Shown here one piece after another: positions 48,300 to 61,812 of a DNA stretch of 64,000 bases. Below the pieces are notes generated by a model. It saw only the letters and a list, made by a program, of their open reading frames with translations. It ran no database searches and was not told the DNA's origin. This stretch comes from Massilia putida (GTDB taxonomy: Bacteria > Pseudomonadota > Gammaproteobacteria > Burkholderiales > Burkholderiaceae_D), in contig NZ_CP019038.1 of assembly GCF_001941825.1 (NCBI RefSeq), positions 4,030,001 through 4,094,000 of the forward strand, given 5' to 3'. Made by a program: the position numbers and the translations under genes. Within the stretch, counting starts at the first letter, position 1, and each line of letters opens with the position of its first letter.

Positions 48300-48659
48300 G
48301 TGCCGTTCATGCCATCCATTGTCCTGATGTCCCAGCACCTGGTCTGTACGGGCCAGGTCGTCGCGCCCGATGCCGTCGCGCTGGCGCGCCTGCTGTTGCT
48401 GGCGCCCGTGCTGGAGGAGTGGGTGGTGCGGGGCGGATTGCAGGAGTGGCTGATCCGGCGTGCTGCCCCGCTGCCGGCGGCCCTGTCGGCGGCCGCGTTC
48501 GCGCTGCTGCATCTCGGTTCCGGCTGGCGCGCGGCAGGGCTGGTGCTGGCGCCGGGACTGGTGCTGGCGCTGCTCTACCAGCGCAGCCGCGACTGGCGCC
48601 TGTGCGCACTGGCGCACTGCGGGATGAATGCACTGGCCCTCGGTGGCTGTGTCCTTTGA
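48300..48659 (+). CDS. CPBP/MrtJ-like glutamic intramembrane protease
   Basis: Compact membrane protease of up to 119 residues. Catalytic signatures: EE-x3-R at E39, E40, R44 (LEEWVVRGGLQEW), His71 in FALLHL and HxxxN at H106/N110 (AHCGMNAL), on three to four hydrophobic segments. This is the short CPBP form that occurs with JDVT-CTERM-type sorting signals (MrtJ). The start is uncertain: GTG 48300, ATG 48309 or ATG 48327. The next gene, 17 bases on, encodes a protein with a matching sorting tail, which supports an enzyme-substrate pair. Confidence 0.82.
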   Translation: MPFMPSIVLMSQHLVCTGQVVAPDAVALARLLLLAPVLEEWVVRGGLQEWLIRRAAPLPAALSAAAFALLHLGSGWRAAGLVLAPGLVLALLYQRSRDWRLCALAHCGMNALALGGCVL

Positions 48660-48676
48660 ACGAATTGGGAGTCCCT

Positions 48677-50806
48677 ATGATCGGGCTGCATCGAAGTCTT
48701 CATTCTGTCCTCGCCGTCGCCGCCGTGCTCGCGATCGTCCCGGCCGTCCATGCCGCCGATGCATTGAACGGCAAGAACCTGTACCTGAACGGGCCGACCG
48801 GCGGCGGCACCGCCTGCGCGTCGTGCCACGGTCCTTCGCCGGCCAACAACGTCAACGGCATCCTCGCCGCGGCGAATAACCCGAGCGTGATCACCAATGC
48901 GTTCGCCGCCAACAAGGGCGGCATGGGCACGCTGTTCAACGGCCGCTTCACGGCCGCGGAGATCGCGGATCTCGCCGCCTTCATCGGCAACCCGACCGTG
49001 ACCGCCGCGCCGGCGGCCGCGGTCAATCCGGCCTCGCTGAGTTTCGCGGCCACCACCATCGGCCAGTCGGCGTCGCCGCTCGCCACCACCTTGTCCAACA
49101 CGGGCAACGCGGCGCTGACCGTCGGCACGTTGAGCCTGTCCGGCGCGGCCGCGGGCGATTACGCCATCAACGGCGGCACCTGCGCCAACGGCACATCGCT
49201 GGCGGCCGGCGCCAGTTGCACCGTGCAGGTCGGCTTCACGCCGTCCGCCGCCGGCGCGCGCAGTGCCTCGCTCGTCATCGCGCACAATGCGACGGGCGGT
49301 TCCAGCACCGTGGCCTTGAGCGGCACCGGCAACGCCGTCGCGCAGCCGACCATCGCGCTGTCGGCCAATGCCATCGACTTCGGTGCATTGGTCGCCGGTA
49401 CCGCATCGCCCGCGCAGAGCGTCACGGTCAGCAACACGGGCCAGGCGACGCTGACTTTCTCCAGCATCGCCGTCGGCGGCGCCAACGCGAACGTGTTCAC
49501 GTTGGGCGGCACCTGCGCCACGGCGACGCCGGTGCCGGCGGGCGGCAGCTGCACCGTGACCGTGACCGCGAACTCTTCCGGCAACGGCGCGTTCAGCGGC
49601 AATCTCGCCCTGGCGTCGAACGCGTCCAACGGCGCCGTGTCGGTGCCGTTGTCCGGCACCGTCGCCGCGGCCGCGCCGGCCGTCGCGGCCAGCCCGTCGG
49701 CCGTGGCGTTCGGCACGCAGGCGATCGGCGCGCAGGCCGCCACGCAGTCGGTCACGCTGGCGAACAAGGGCAATGTGGCGCTCGCGCTGAACGGCATCGC
49801 CGTGTCGGGCGCATCCACCGTCGCCATCGCCAACAACACGTGCGGCACGACCCTGGCCGTGGGCGCCAGCTGCACCGTGACCCTGGCCTTCGCGCCGACG
49901 ACATCCGGCACGGCCACGGCCACGCTTACCGTGACGTCGAACGCGGCACCGCTGCAGGTGACGATCAGCGGCACGGGTACGACGGCGCCGGCGGCCAAGC
50001 CGACGTTGTCCGAAGCGGGCCCGGTCGCCTTCGCGGACACGCAAGTCGGCAAGAGTGCCGCGGCGCATACCGTCACGCTGTCGAACGGCGGCACGGCCGC
50101 GCTGAAAATCGCCTCGCTCGTGCTGGACGGCGCGCAGGCATCCGACTTCGAGTTGAAAGGGACCTGCGCGGCCAATGCATCGGTCGCCGCATCGGCCAGC
50201 TGCACCATCGACATCGGCTTCAAACCGACGGCCGCCGGCCAGCGCGCCGGAACCCTCGTGCTGATGACGGACGCCGGCAACCAGTTCACCGTCGCCCTGA
50301 GCGGGACCGGCGTCGCCGTGCCCGTGCCGATGCTGACGGTGAATCCGCAATCGTTCGACTTCGGCGCCGCCGACGTCAACGGCACGGCGCCCACGCACCG
50401 CATCACGCTGACCAACACGGGCGCCAATGCGGCAACGGTGACGGCGGCCACGTTCTCCGGTCCGTTCGCGCTGCAGGCCGATGCTTCCGGTTGCGCGGCC
50501 GTTCCGTTCACCTTGCAGCCGGGGACGAGCTGCGACCTGGTCGTGCGCTTCACCCCGGTCGGTGCGGGAGACACGTCCGGCAGCCTGGCGCTCGCGGCCG
50601 ACGGTGGCGGTGCGTGGACCGTCGCGCTGAGCGGCAAGGGCAATGTGCAGACCGTGCAATCGCCGCAGAACGCCGGCGGTGGCGGCTGCTCCTCCATCAA
50701 GAACGGCAACGATCCGGTGCTGGCCTTGCTGGTGGTGCTGTCGTTCGGCGTGCTGGGATGGCGTCGCACGGTGAGCAAACTGAGTCGTAAAGAGGTGGAC
50801 CAATGA
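48677..50806 (+). CDS. Heme-c, choice-of-anchor D repeat protein with Cys-type C-terminal sorting signal
   Basis: Protein of 709 residues. Signal peptide 1-26 (cleavage VHA/ADA), then a cytochrome c domain with CASCH at 47-51 and a likely axial Met83 (KGGMGTLF). From ~105 to ~660 it has five or so ~105-residue Ig-like repeats of the choice-of-anchor D type, each with a Cys pair (such as GTCANGTSLAAGASCTVQV) that can form a disulfide. The tail GGGGCSSIKNGNDP (C671) precedes one membrane helix (VLALLVVLSFGVLGW) and a basic end (RRTVSKLSRK): a sorting signal of the JDVT/MYXO-CTERM kind. Its stop overlaps the next gene (ATGA). Probably a surface or periplasmic redox protein. Confidence 0.85.
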   Translation: MIGLHRSLHSVLAVAAVLAIVPAVHAADALNGKNLYLNGPTGGGTACASCHGPSPANNVNGILAAANNPSVITNAFAANKGGMGTLFNGRFTAAEIADLAAFIGNPTVTAAPAAAVNPASLSFAATTIGQSASPLATTLSNTGNAALTVGTLSLSGAAAGDYAINGGTCANGTSLAAGASCTVQVGFTPSAAGARSASLVIAHNATGGSSTVALSGTGNAVAQPTIALSANAIDFGALVAGTASPAQSVTVSNTGQATLTFSSIAVGGANANVFTLGGTCATATPVPAGGSCTVTVTANSSGNGAFSGNLALASNASNGAVSVPLSGTVAAAAPAVAASPSAVAFGTQAIGAQAATQSVTLANKGNVALALNGIAVSGASTVAIANNTCGTTLAVGASCTVTLAFAPTTSGTATATLTVTSNAAPLQVTISGTGTTAPAAKPTLSEAGPVAFADTQVGKSAAAHTVTLSNGGTAALKIASLVLDGAQASDFELKGTCAANASVAASASCTIDIGFKPTAAGQRAGTLVLMTDAGNQFTVALSGTGVAVPVPMLTVNPQSFDFGAADVNGTAPTHRITLTNTGANAATVTAATFSGPFALQADASGCAAVPFTLQPGTSCDLVVRFTPVGAGDTSGSLALAADGGGAWTVALSGKGNVQTVQSPQNAGGGGCSSIKNGNDPVLALLVVLSFGVLGWRRTVSKLSRKEVDQ

Positions 50807-51312
50807 GCGCCCGTACGACGCGCGTGCTGCGCATGGCAATGGTGCTGGCCGCGGCGCTGGAGGCATCGACCGCCAGTGCGCTCGACAAAGGCGTGCCGGC
50901 GCCGCAGTTCGACTTGCCGGGCAAGGACGGCACGGTGCAGCTGGCGAAGTTCCAGGGCCGGCTCGTGTACGTGGATTTCTGGGCCTCGTGGTGCGGCCCG
51001 TGCCGCCAGTCCTTCCCATGGATGAACGAGATGCAGGCGCGCTACGGCGCGCGCGGGCTGCAGGTCGTCGGCGTGAATCTCGACGCGAAAAGCGACGATG
51101 CGCGCCGCTTCCTCGCCGAGACGCCGGCACGCTTCACGATCGCGTTCGACCCGGCCGGCGCGACGCCGCGCGCCTACGGCATCAAGGGCATGCCGAGCAG
51201 CGTGTTGATCGGCCCGGACGGCAAGGTTCTGTACGAGCACGCGGGTTTTAAAGAGGCCGACCGCGCGGAGCTCGAACAGGTGATCCAGAAGGCGTTGGGA
51301 GGTGCGAAATGA
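50803..51312 (+). CDS. TlpA-like thioredoxin-fold protein
   Basis: Exported thiol-disulfide protein of 169 residues: N-terminal export signal (MAMVLAAALEASTASA), redox motif WASWCGPC (C64, C67), and cis-Pro in GMPSSVLIG. The TlpA/ResA class usually keeps heme-binding or other thiols reduced in the periplasm. Start overlaps the previous stop and its own stop overlaps the DUF4266 gene (ATGA twice), showing tight coupling. Confidence 0.9.
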   Translation: MSARTTRVLRMAMVLAAALEASTASALDKGVPAPQFDLPGKDGTVQLAKFQGRLVYVDFWASWCGPCRQSFPWMNEMQARYGARGLQVVGVNLDAKSDDARRFLAETPARFTIAFDPAGATPRAYGIKGMPSSVLIGPDGKVLYEHAGFKEADRAELEQVIQKALGGAK

Positions 51313-51518
51313 GGAACCTGATCCTGCTCGTGCCGGCGCTGCTCGCGCTGGCGGGTTGCGCCACCGTGCAGCCGTGGGAAAAAGGCAAGCTGGCCAAGCC
51401 GGAGATGACCTTCGGCGGCGACAAGCTCGAGACCCGTTATGCCGACCATATCTATACGAGCCGCGAAGCCGCATCCGGCGGCGCGGGCGTAGGCGGCGGT
51501 GGATGTGGCTGCAACTGA
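51309..51518 (+). CDS. DUF4266 small lipoprotein
   Basis: Lipoprotein of 69 residues: lipobox LALAGC with Cys17, then TVQPWEKGKLAKPEMTF, typical of DUF4266. The C-terminus is Gly-rich and ends GGGGCGCN. The family occurs with DUF3570 and ApbE genes; function unknown. Coupled to the TlpA gene and 10 bases before DUF3570. Confidence 0.87.
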   Translation: MRNLILLVPALLALAGCATVQPWEKGKLAKPEMTFGGDKLETRYADHIYTSREAASGGAGVGGGGCGCN

Positions 51519-51528
51519 GGGGGAATAC

Positions 51529-52674
51529 ATGACGACATCCAAGCAACCTCCCCAGGACCTGGGGGCGTCTCTGCTCGCCGCGGCGCTGCTGCTGCCCGGC
51601 GTGCAGGCCATGGCCGACGAGCCGCCGCAGAACGGCAGCATCAGCCTGCGCTATCTCGATTACGCCGACCGCCAGTCCGGCCTGGACCGCATTCACTCGC
51701 ATTCGCCGTCGATCGCGGTGACGGCGCCGGTCGCAAGCGACTGGTCCATCGAAGGCACGCTGACGGCCGACGACGTGTCGGGCGCCTCGCCGCGCTACCA
51801 CACGGCGATCTCCGGCGCCTCGCATATGCAGGACGAGAGAAAGGCGGGAGATGTCGCCGTCACGCGCTACTTCCGGCGCGGCACGCTGACGGCCGGCGCC
51901 GCGTATTCGACGGAGCACGATTACGTGTCGCGCGCGCTGTCGCTGAACGGCACCTTGTCCAGCGAGGACAACAACACGACGTGGGCGTTCGGGCTCGCGG
52001 GCAGCCGCGATCGCATCGATCCGGTCAACCACGTCGTCGTCGATGAGCACAGGCGCACGGTGAGCGTGCTGGCCGGCGTGACGCAGGTGCTGACGCCGAA
52101 CGACATCGGCCAATTGACGTTCACGCGTACGAACGGCGACGGCTATTTCAGCGATCCGTATAAATTGTTTGACAACCGTCCCCGCTCGCGCCGCCAGAAC
52201 ACGGTGCTGCTGCGCTGGAATCACTACGTCGACAGCACGGGCGGCACGACGCGCCTGAGCTACCGCTACTACAGCGACTCGTACCGCATCCGCGCGCACA
52301 CGCTGTCCGGAGAATATGTGCAGCCGCTCGGCGGGGGCTGGAGCGTGGTGCCGGAACTGCGCCTGTATTCGCAGAGCGCGGCGTATTTCTATTACGACCC
52401 CGTGTACGACGGCACGCTCGGCCCGCCGTTCCCGCCCGGCTTTGCCGCTGCGGGGCCAAGCCGGCTGTCGTCGCCGGACCAGCGCCTGTCCGGCTTCGGC
52501 GCCGTCACGGTGGGGCTGAAGGTCGTGCGCGACATCGGCAAGCTGTGGACCGTCGACGTCAAGGTCGAGGGCTACGAACAGCGCGGCAGCTGGCGCCTGT
52601 TCCACGGCGGCAGTCCGGGCCTCGCGCCGCTGCGCGCCCGCATGTTCCAGGTCGGATTGACGCGGCGATGGTAG
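51529..52674 (+). CDS. DUF3570 outer-membrane barrel protein with flavinylation-type motif
   Basis: Protein of 381 residues with a signal peptide (LGASLLAAALLLPGVQAMA, cleavage near residue 29) and alternating amphipathic strands to a terminal Trp (VGLTRRW), as in outer-membrane barrels; strands such as TVLLRWNHYVDS and TRLSYRYYSDSY are clear. DDVSGAS at residues 81-87 fits the ApbE flavin-transfer consensus Dxx(S/T)GA(S/T), with Ser87 as the possible FMN acceptor. ATG 51529 follows gaggggga. Seven bases of its end overlap the apbE gene. Confidence 0.85.
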   Translation: MTTSKQPPQDLGASLLAAALLLPGVQAMADEPPQNGSISLRYLDYADRQSGLDRIHSHSPSIAVTAPVASDWSIEGTLTADDVSGASPRYHTAISGASHMQDERKAGDVAVTRYFRRGTLTAGAAYSTEHDYVSRALSLNGTLSSEDNNTTWAFGLAGSRDRIDPVNHVVVDEHRRTVSVLAGVTQVLTPNDIGQLTFTRTNGDGYFSDPYKLFDNRPRSRRQNTVLLRWNHYVDSTGGTTRLSYRYYSDSYRIRAHTLSGEYVQPLGGGWSVVPELRLYSQSAAYFYYDPVYDGTLGPPFPPGFAAAGPSRLSSPDQRLSGFGAVTVGLKVVRDIGKLWTVDVKVEGYEQRGSWRLFHGGSPGLAPLRARMFQVGLTRRW

Positions 52675-53578
52675 ACCAGGTCTTCCGCTTTCCGTTCGAC
52701 GCGATGGCCAGCCGGTGCGAGATCCGGCTGGCCGCGCCGAACGGACACGTGGCGGAAGAACTGGCGGAGGCGGCCTTCGCCGAGGTGCGGCGCATCGAGC
52801 GGACATATTCGCGCTACCGCGCCGACAGCATCGTCAGCCGCATCAACGCCGCGGCGGGACGCTATCGGGTGGAGTGCGACGACGAGACGTCGCAGCTGCT
52901 CGCCTACGCCGACCACCTCTACCGCGCCAGCGACGGCCTGTTCGACATCACCTCGGGCGTGCTGCGCCGCGCCTGGGATTTTCGTCATCCGCGCGTGCCG
53001 ACGCAGGACGAACTGGCGCCGCTGCTGGCGCTGGTCGACTGGCCGGCCGTGCGCCGCGAGGACGGCAGCATCTTCCTGCCGCGCGCCGGCATGGAGATCG
53101 ACTTCGGCGGCTTCGGCAAGGAATACGCGGCCGACCGCGCCGGTGCGCTGCTGCTGCAAAAAGGCGTGCGGCACGGCTATGTGAACCTCGGCGGCGACAT
53201 GCGCTTCATCGGGCCGCAGCCGGACGAGCGGCCCTGGGCCATCGGGATCCAGGACCCGCGCAAGCCGGATGGCATCGTCGCCAGCATCAACGTCAGCCAG
53301 GGCGCACTGACGACGAGCGGCGATTACGAACGTTTTTTCGACATCGACGGCAAGCGCTATTGCCACATATTGAATCCGCGCACGGGCATGCCGGCGTGTT
53401 ACTTCCGCTCCGTGAGCGTGCTGGCGCCGTTGGCCGTGCTGGGCGGCAGCGTGTCGACCATCGCGATGCTGAAGGAAGCGGACGGCCTGGCGTTCCTGGC
53501 CGCCAGCGGGCTCGCCTACTTCGCCATCGACAATGCGGGACAACAGCACCACCACAGCATTTCAGGAGATTACGCATC

Positions 53579-53582
<4 letters not shown>
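52668..53582 (+). CDS. apbE: FAD:protein FMN transferase
   Basis: Transfers FMN from FAD to a Ser/Thr of target proteins, 304 residues. The N-terminal FDAMASRCEIRL, the FAD-binding VNLGGDMRFIG, the metal-site segment TTSGDYERFFDIDG and HILNPRTGMPA are intact. Start ATG 52668 lies inside the DUF3570 gene. No signal peptide or lipobox is visible, although most ApbE proteins are exported lipoproteins. Stop overlaps dsbD (ATGA). Confidence 0.94.
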
Positions 53583-56327
<2,745 letters not shown>

Positions 56328-56344
56328 CGCGGGCGCAGCGCCGA

Positions 56345-58012
<1,668 letters not shown>

Positions 58013-58062
58013 TAGTAATGTGCTTCTATTCGTAAAATAAGGACGACAGGATACTGTAAAAC

Positions 58063-58117
58063 ACCGGGGTCAGACCCCGATTTTAGGAAATTGCCAAAAT
58101 TCGGGCTCTGACCCCGG
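58063..58117. repeat. GGGGTCAGA-family palindromic repeat
   Basis: Accggggtcagaccccga-type hairpin followed by ttttaggaaattgcc and the inverted arm gggctctgaccccgg. Nearly the same layout as the copy at 26768. It lies between rarD and ettA, both on the minus strand. Confidence 0.82.
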
Positions 58118-58128
58118 CGTTACCGGCG

Positions 58129-59013
58129 TTAGGCTTGTTTGGCCACCGGCTGCGGCCGGTTCAGCAAGCCTTCCGCCGCGAACAGGGCCAGCGCGAGCCA
58201 GATCAGTACGAAGCCGACGAGGCGGTCCGGCGTGAACGCTTCGTGGAACAGCCACACGCCCAGCAGGAATTGCAGCGTGGGCGACATGTATTGCAGCAAC
58301 CCCACGATCGACAGCGGGATTTTTCTCGCGCCCGCCGCGAACAGCAGCAGCGGGATCGCCGTGATCGGCCCGGCCGCGACGAGCAGTACGCGCGTCGTGG
58401 TCGAGTCCGTGTTGATGAACGCGTTCTGGCCGTGCGCGGTGAGCCAGCCGACGTAGGCCGCCGCCAGCGGAAACAAGACCATCGTCTCGAACGACAGCCC
58501 TTCCAGCGCGCCGAGCGCGGCCGTCTTGCGCAGCAGGCCGTAGCCGCCGAACGACACGGCCAGCGCCAGCGCGACCCAGGGCACGCTGCTGGCCTGCCAC
58601 GTCAGCCAGGCCACGCCCAGCGCCGCCACGCCGATCGCCATCCATTGCGCGCGCCGCAGGCGCTCCTTCAGCAGCATCGAGCCGAACATGATGTTGACGA
58701 GCGGATTGATGAAATAGCCCAGGCTGGACTCGATGACGTGGCCGTTGTTCACGGCCCAGATGTAGATCAGCCAGTTGATGCTGAGCAGGAAGGCCGAGGC
58801 GACGAAGCTGAGGAACACGCGCGGCTTGCGCACCGTATTCAGCCACGCCCATTGCCGGCGCACGGCCAGCACGATCACGAGGAACAGCAGCGACCACAGC
58901 ATACGGTGCGCGAGGATCTGCAGCGGCGGCACGTCGCCGATGGCGTGGAAATACAGAGGAAACAGGCCCCAGCACAGGAAGGCGAGGGCGGCGGACAGGA
59001 TGCCGGTGTTCAT
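58129..59013 (-). CDS. rarD: EamA-family transporter RarD
   Basis: Inner-membrane protein of 294 residues with about ten hydrophobic segments in two EamA halves. The start MNTGILSAALAFLCWGLFPL, AHRMLWSLLFL and the second-half QYMSPTLQFLLGVWLFHE are RarD signatures (chloramphenicol-sensitive protein type). Substrate unknown. Confidence 0.93.
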   Translation of the reverse strand: MNTGILSAALAFLCWGLFPLYFHAIGDVPPLQILAHRMLWSLLFLVIVLAVRRQWAWLNTVRKPRVFLSFVASAFLLSINWLIYIWAVNNGHVIESSLGYFINPLVNIMFGSMLLKERLRRAQWMAIGVAALGVAWLTWQASSVPWVALALAVSFGGYGLLRKTAALGALEGLSFETMVLFPLAAAYVGWLTAHGQNAFINTDSTTTRVLLVAAGPITAIPLLLFAAGARKIPLSIVGLLQYMSPTLQFLLGVWLFHEAFTPDRLVGFVLIWLALALFAAEGLLNRPQPVAKQA

Positions 59014-59218
59014 GGGACTCAGGCGCGGGTGATCGGTCCGACATTATCCCCGAACGGGCACGGCCTTGCTGGCCGTGCCCCGTTTCTGACGTGCGCTCAG
59101 ACCGCCATCGTTGATGCAGACTTTGAGAAAATAGCATCCTGGAGGAAAGGTACGCTCTTGTCTTTCCTTGTCGATTATTCTATTGTGCAACGCACCAGAA
59201 CAACAAAACGGTGAAACC

Positions 59219-61096
59219 TTGACGTCAGAACACAAGAAAAGCAGCCTGGCGGCGCTGACACTGGCCGCGGTCGGTATCGTCTACGGCGACATCGGCACCA
59301 GCCCGCTGTACACCCTCAAGACCATCTTCGATCCCGTCCACGGCCTGGTGCTGAACACGCCCAACGTGCTTGGCATCGTCTCCCTGATCTTCTGGGGCCT
59401 GACGATCATCGTCTCCCTCAAATACGTCACCCTGATCCTGCGTGCGGACAACCGCGGCGAGGGCGGCATCATGGCCCTGATGGCGCTCGCGCTGAATTCC
59501 GTCACGCGCACGTCGCACTGGCATTACGCGCTGATGGTGCTGGGCGTGTTCGGCGCCACGATGTTCTACGGCGACAGCGTGATCACGCCGGCGATCTCCG
59601 TGCTCGGCGCGATCGAGGGTCTCGAAGTGGCCACGCCCGGCCTGGAAAAATACGTGGTGCCGCTGACGATCGTCGTCCTCGTCGCGCTGTACAGCGTGCA
59701 GCGCCACGGCACGGCCGGCATCGGCCGCTGGTTCGGTCCGATCATGGTGCTGTGGTTCGCCGCGCTGGCCGCCATGGGCATCGTCAACATCGTGCAAGCC
59801 CCCGTGATCCTGCACGCGCTGAACCCGCTGCACGCGTTCGAATTCATGCTGCGCGAGCGCATGATCGCGTTCGTCGCACTGGGCGCCGTCGTGCTGGCGT
59901 TCACGGGTGCCGAGGCGCTGTACGCGGACATGGGCCACTTCGGCAAGACGCCGATCCGCTTCGCCTGGTTCATCGTCGTATTCCCCGCCCTCGCGCTGAA
60001 CTATCTCGGTCAGGGCGGCCTGCTGATCACGCGTCCCGACACCATCGAAAACCCGTTCTTCCACCAGCTGGGCAGCTGGAGCGTGCTGCCGCTCGTGCTG
60101 TTGTCGACGATGGCGACCGTGATCGCATCGCAGGCTACGATCTCCGGCACGTTCTCGATGACCAAGCAGGCCATCGCACTGGGCCTGTTGCCGCGCATGC
60201 GCGTGATGCACACGTCGGAGAGCGAGATCGGCCAGATCTACATCCCGGCCGTGAACTGGCTGCAGCTGATCGTCGTGCTGATCGCGGTGGTGGGCTTCGG
60301 TTCGTCGGACAAGCTGGCCGGCGCCTACGGCATCGCGGTGACGGCGACCATGTTCGCGACGACGATCCTGACCTTCTTCGTGGTGCGCTACCGCTGGCAC
60401 CTGCCCTTGTTGCTTTGCTTCGGCGCCACCGGTTTCTTCATGGTGATCGACCTGGCGCTGTTCTCGGCCAGCACGCTGAAGCTGCTGCACGGCGGTTGGT
60501 TCCCGCTGGTGATCGGCACGATCCTGCTGACGATCATGCTGACCTGGAAACGCGGCCGCGAACTCGTGTTCGAAAACCTGGAAAAGCACGCGATCCCGCT
60601 CGACGACTTCCTGCAATCGCTGTTCGTGGCGCCGCCCGACCGCGTTCCCGGCACCGCCATCTTCCTGCGCGGCGAGACCGACGGCGTGCCGCACGCGCTG
60701 CTGCACAACCTGCTGCACAACAAGGTGCTGCACGAGCGCGTCGTGTTCCTCACGGTGCGCATCCGCGAGGAACCGTATGTGCCGGAAAGCGAGCAGGTCG
60801 AGGTCGTCCCGCTGGGCCACAACTGCTACCAGCTGAACGTGACCTACGGCTTCAAGGACGAGGCCAACATCCCGGACATCCTGCGCCTGTGCGCCGCCAA
60901 GAACCTCGAGTTCGAGATGATGGAAACGTCGTTCTTCATCGCGCGCCAGACCGTGATCTCGGTGCCGGGCCAGGGCATGGCGCCGTGGCGCGAGCATTTG
61001 TACGTCGCGATGCAGCGCAATGCCCGCACGGCCGCCGACTACTACCAGATCCCGTCCAATCGCGTGATCGAGCTGGGCACGCAGGTCGAAATCTGA
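59219..61096 (+). CDS. kup: Low-affinity potassium uptake protein Kup
   Basis: K+/H+ symporter, 625 residues: twelve hydrophobic segments and a ~170-residue cytoplasmic C-terminal domain. The signatures GIVYGDIGTSPLYTLKTIF, LRADNRGEGGIMAL and GDSVITPAISVLGAIEG are intact. No ATG fits; TTG 59219 gives TSEHKKSSLAALTLAAVG, the normal family start, while the upstream TTG 59168 adds unrelated residues. Divergent from rarD. No riboswitch-like structure was recognised in the 200-base gap. Confidence 0.95.
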   Translation: MTSEHKKSSLAALTLAAVGIVYGDIGTSPLYTLKTIFDPVHGLVLNTPNVLGIVSLIFWGLTIIVSLKYVTLILRADNRGEGGIMALMALALNSVTRTSHWHYALMVLGVFGATMFYGDSVITPAISVLGAIEGLEVATPGLEKYVVPLTIVVLVALYSVQRHGTAGIGRWFGPIMVLWFAALAAMGIVNIVQAPVILHALNPLHAFEFMLRERMIAFVALGAVVLAFTGAEALYADMGHFGKTPIRFAWFIVVFPALALNYLGQGGLLITRPDTIENPFFHQLGSWSVLPLVLLSTMATVIASQATISGTFSMTKQAIALGLLPRMRVMHTSESEIGQIYIPAVNWLQLIVVLIAVVGFGSSDKLAGAYGIAVTATMFATTILTFFVVRYRWHLPLLLCFGATGFFMVIDLALFSASTLKLLHGGWFPLVIGTILLTIMLTWKRGRELVFENLEKHAIPLDDFLQSLFVAPPDRVPGTAIFLRGETDGVPHALLHNLLHNKVLHERVVFLTVRIREEPYVPESEQVEVVPLGHNCYQLNVTYGFKDEANIPDILRLCAAKNLEFEMMETSFFIARQTVISVPGQGMAPWREHLYVAMQRNARTAADYYQIPSNRVIELGTQVEI

Positions 61097-61331
61097 TAGG
61101 AACGTCGATAAACCCGCTGCGCGTCGCCCTGGCGCCCCGCGATGCGCCGTTACGGCGGACCGGCTGTACTACTCGTACAGCTGCGCTTCTCGGACGCCAG
61201 TGCTGCCGCTCGCGGCGGTTTCTCGAGGTGCCTATTTTACAAAGCCATACAAATCATCCACAGACGCTTGCAGGACCGGTTGGTAAGGTGCGGGTTGCAT
61301 CCGCTCACCCGATCTGTCCCGCAGGAGTCTC

Positions 61332-61811
61332 ATGAAACTGTCCTTCCCGCTGGCCGCCGCTTTCGCCGCCATCCTCAGCTTGTCCGCATGCGGCGGCGGG
61401 GCCGGCGATTCCAGCGGCACACCCGCCGTCGTCAACAACCCCGCCGCGCTGACCAGGACCGATATCGCGATCGGCACCGGTGCCGAAGCCGTGAGCGGCG
61501 TGCGCGTCCAAGTCAGTTACACGGGCTGGCTGTACAGCGCCGTCGCCACCGACTTCAAGGGCGCCAAGTTCGACGCGTCGCAGCCCGGCAAGCCGTTCAC
61601 GTTCGTCGTCGGCGCCACGGGCTCGAGCGAATCCGCCATCCCCGGCTTCAGCCAGGGCGTGCAGGGCATGAAGGTCGGCGGCAAGCGCACGATCCTGATT
61701 CCGAGCAGCCTGGCCTACGGCGCGGCGGGCGTGCAGGGCGTCGTCCCGGGCAATACGGGCCTCGTGTTCGAAGTCGAACTGGTGAAGGTCTGCGGCAGCG
61801 CGGCGTGCTGA
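61332..61811 (+). CDS. FKBP-type peptidyl-prolyl isomerase, lipoprotein
   Basis: Protein-folding enzyme of 159 residues anchored in the envelope. Lipobox LSLSAC with Cys20, a Gly/Ser linker, then one FKBP domain: VQVSYTGWLYS, AIPGFSQGVQGMKVGGKRTI, IPSSLAYGAAG and LVFEVELVKV. Its end carries two Cys (VCGSAAC). The stop is one base from that of the convergent permease gene. The 235 bases before it hold no feature I can name. Confidence 0.93.
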   Translation: MKLSFPLAAAFAAILSLSACGGGAGDSSGTPAVVNNPAALTRTDIAIGTGAEAVSGVRVQVSYTGWLYSAVATDFKGAKFDASQPGKPFTFVVGATGSSESAIPGFSQGVQGMKVGGKRTILIPSSLAYGAAGVQGVVPGNTGLVFEVELVKVCGSAAC

Positions 61812-61812
61812 T

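Noticed and set aside
49159..52806. Very long open frame (1215 codons) on the minus strand across the redox operon
   Set aside because: It is antisense to five well-supported genes, has no domain resemblance and is Arg/Ala-rich, as expected from codon bias in GC-rich DNA.
59014..59218. A potassium or c-di-AMP riboswitch before kup
   Set aside because: No recognisable conserved core; only a short GGCACGGCC/GGCCGTGCC hairpin, probably the rarD-side flank.
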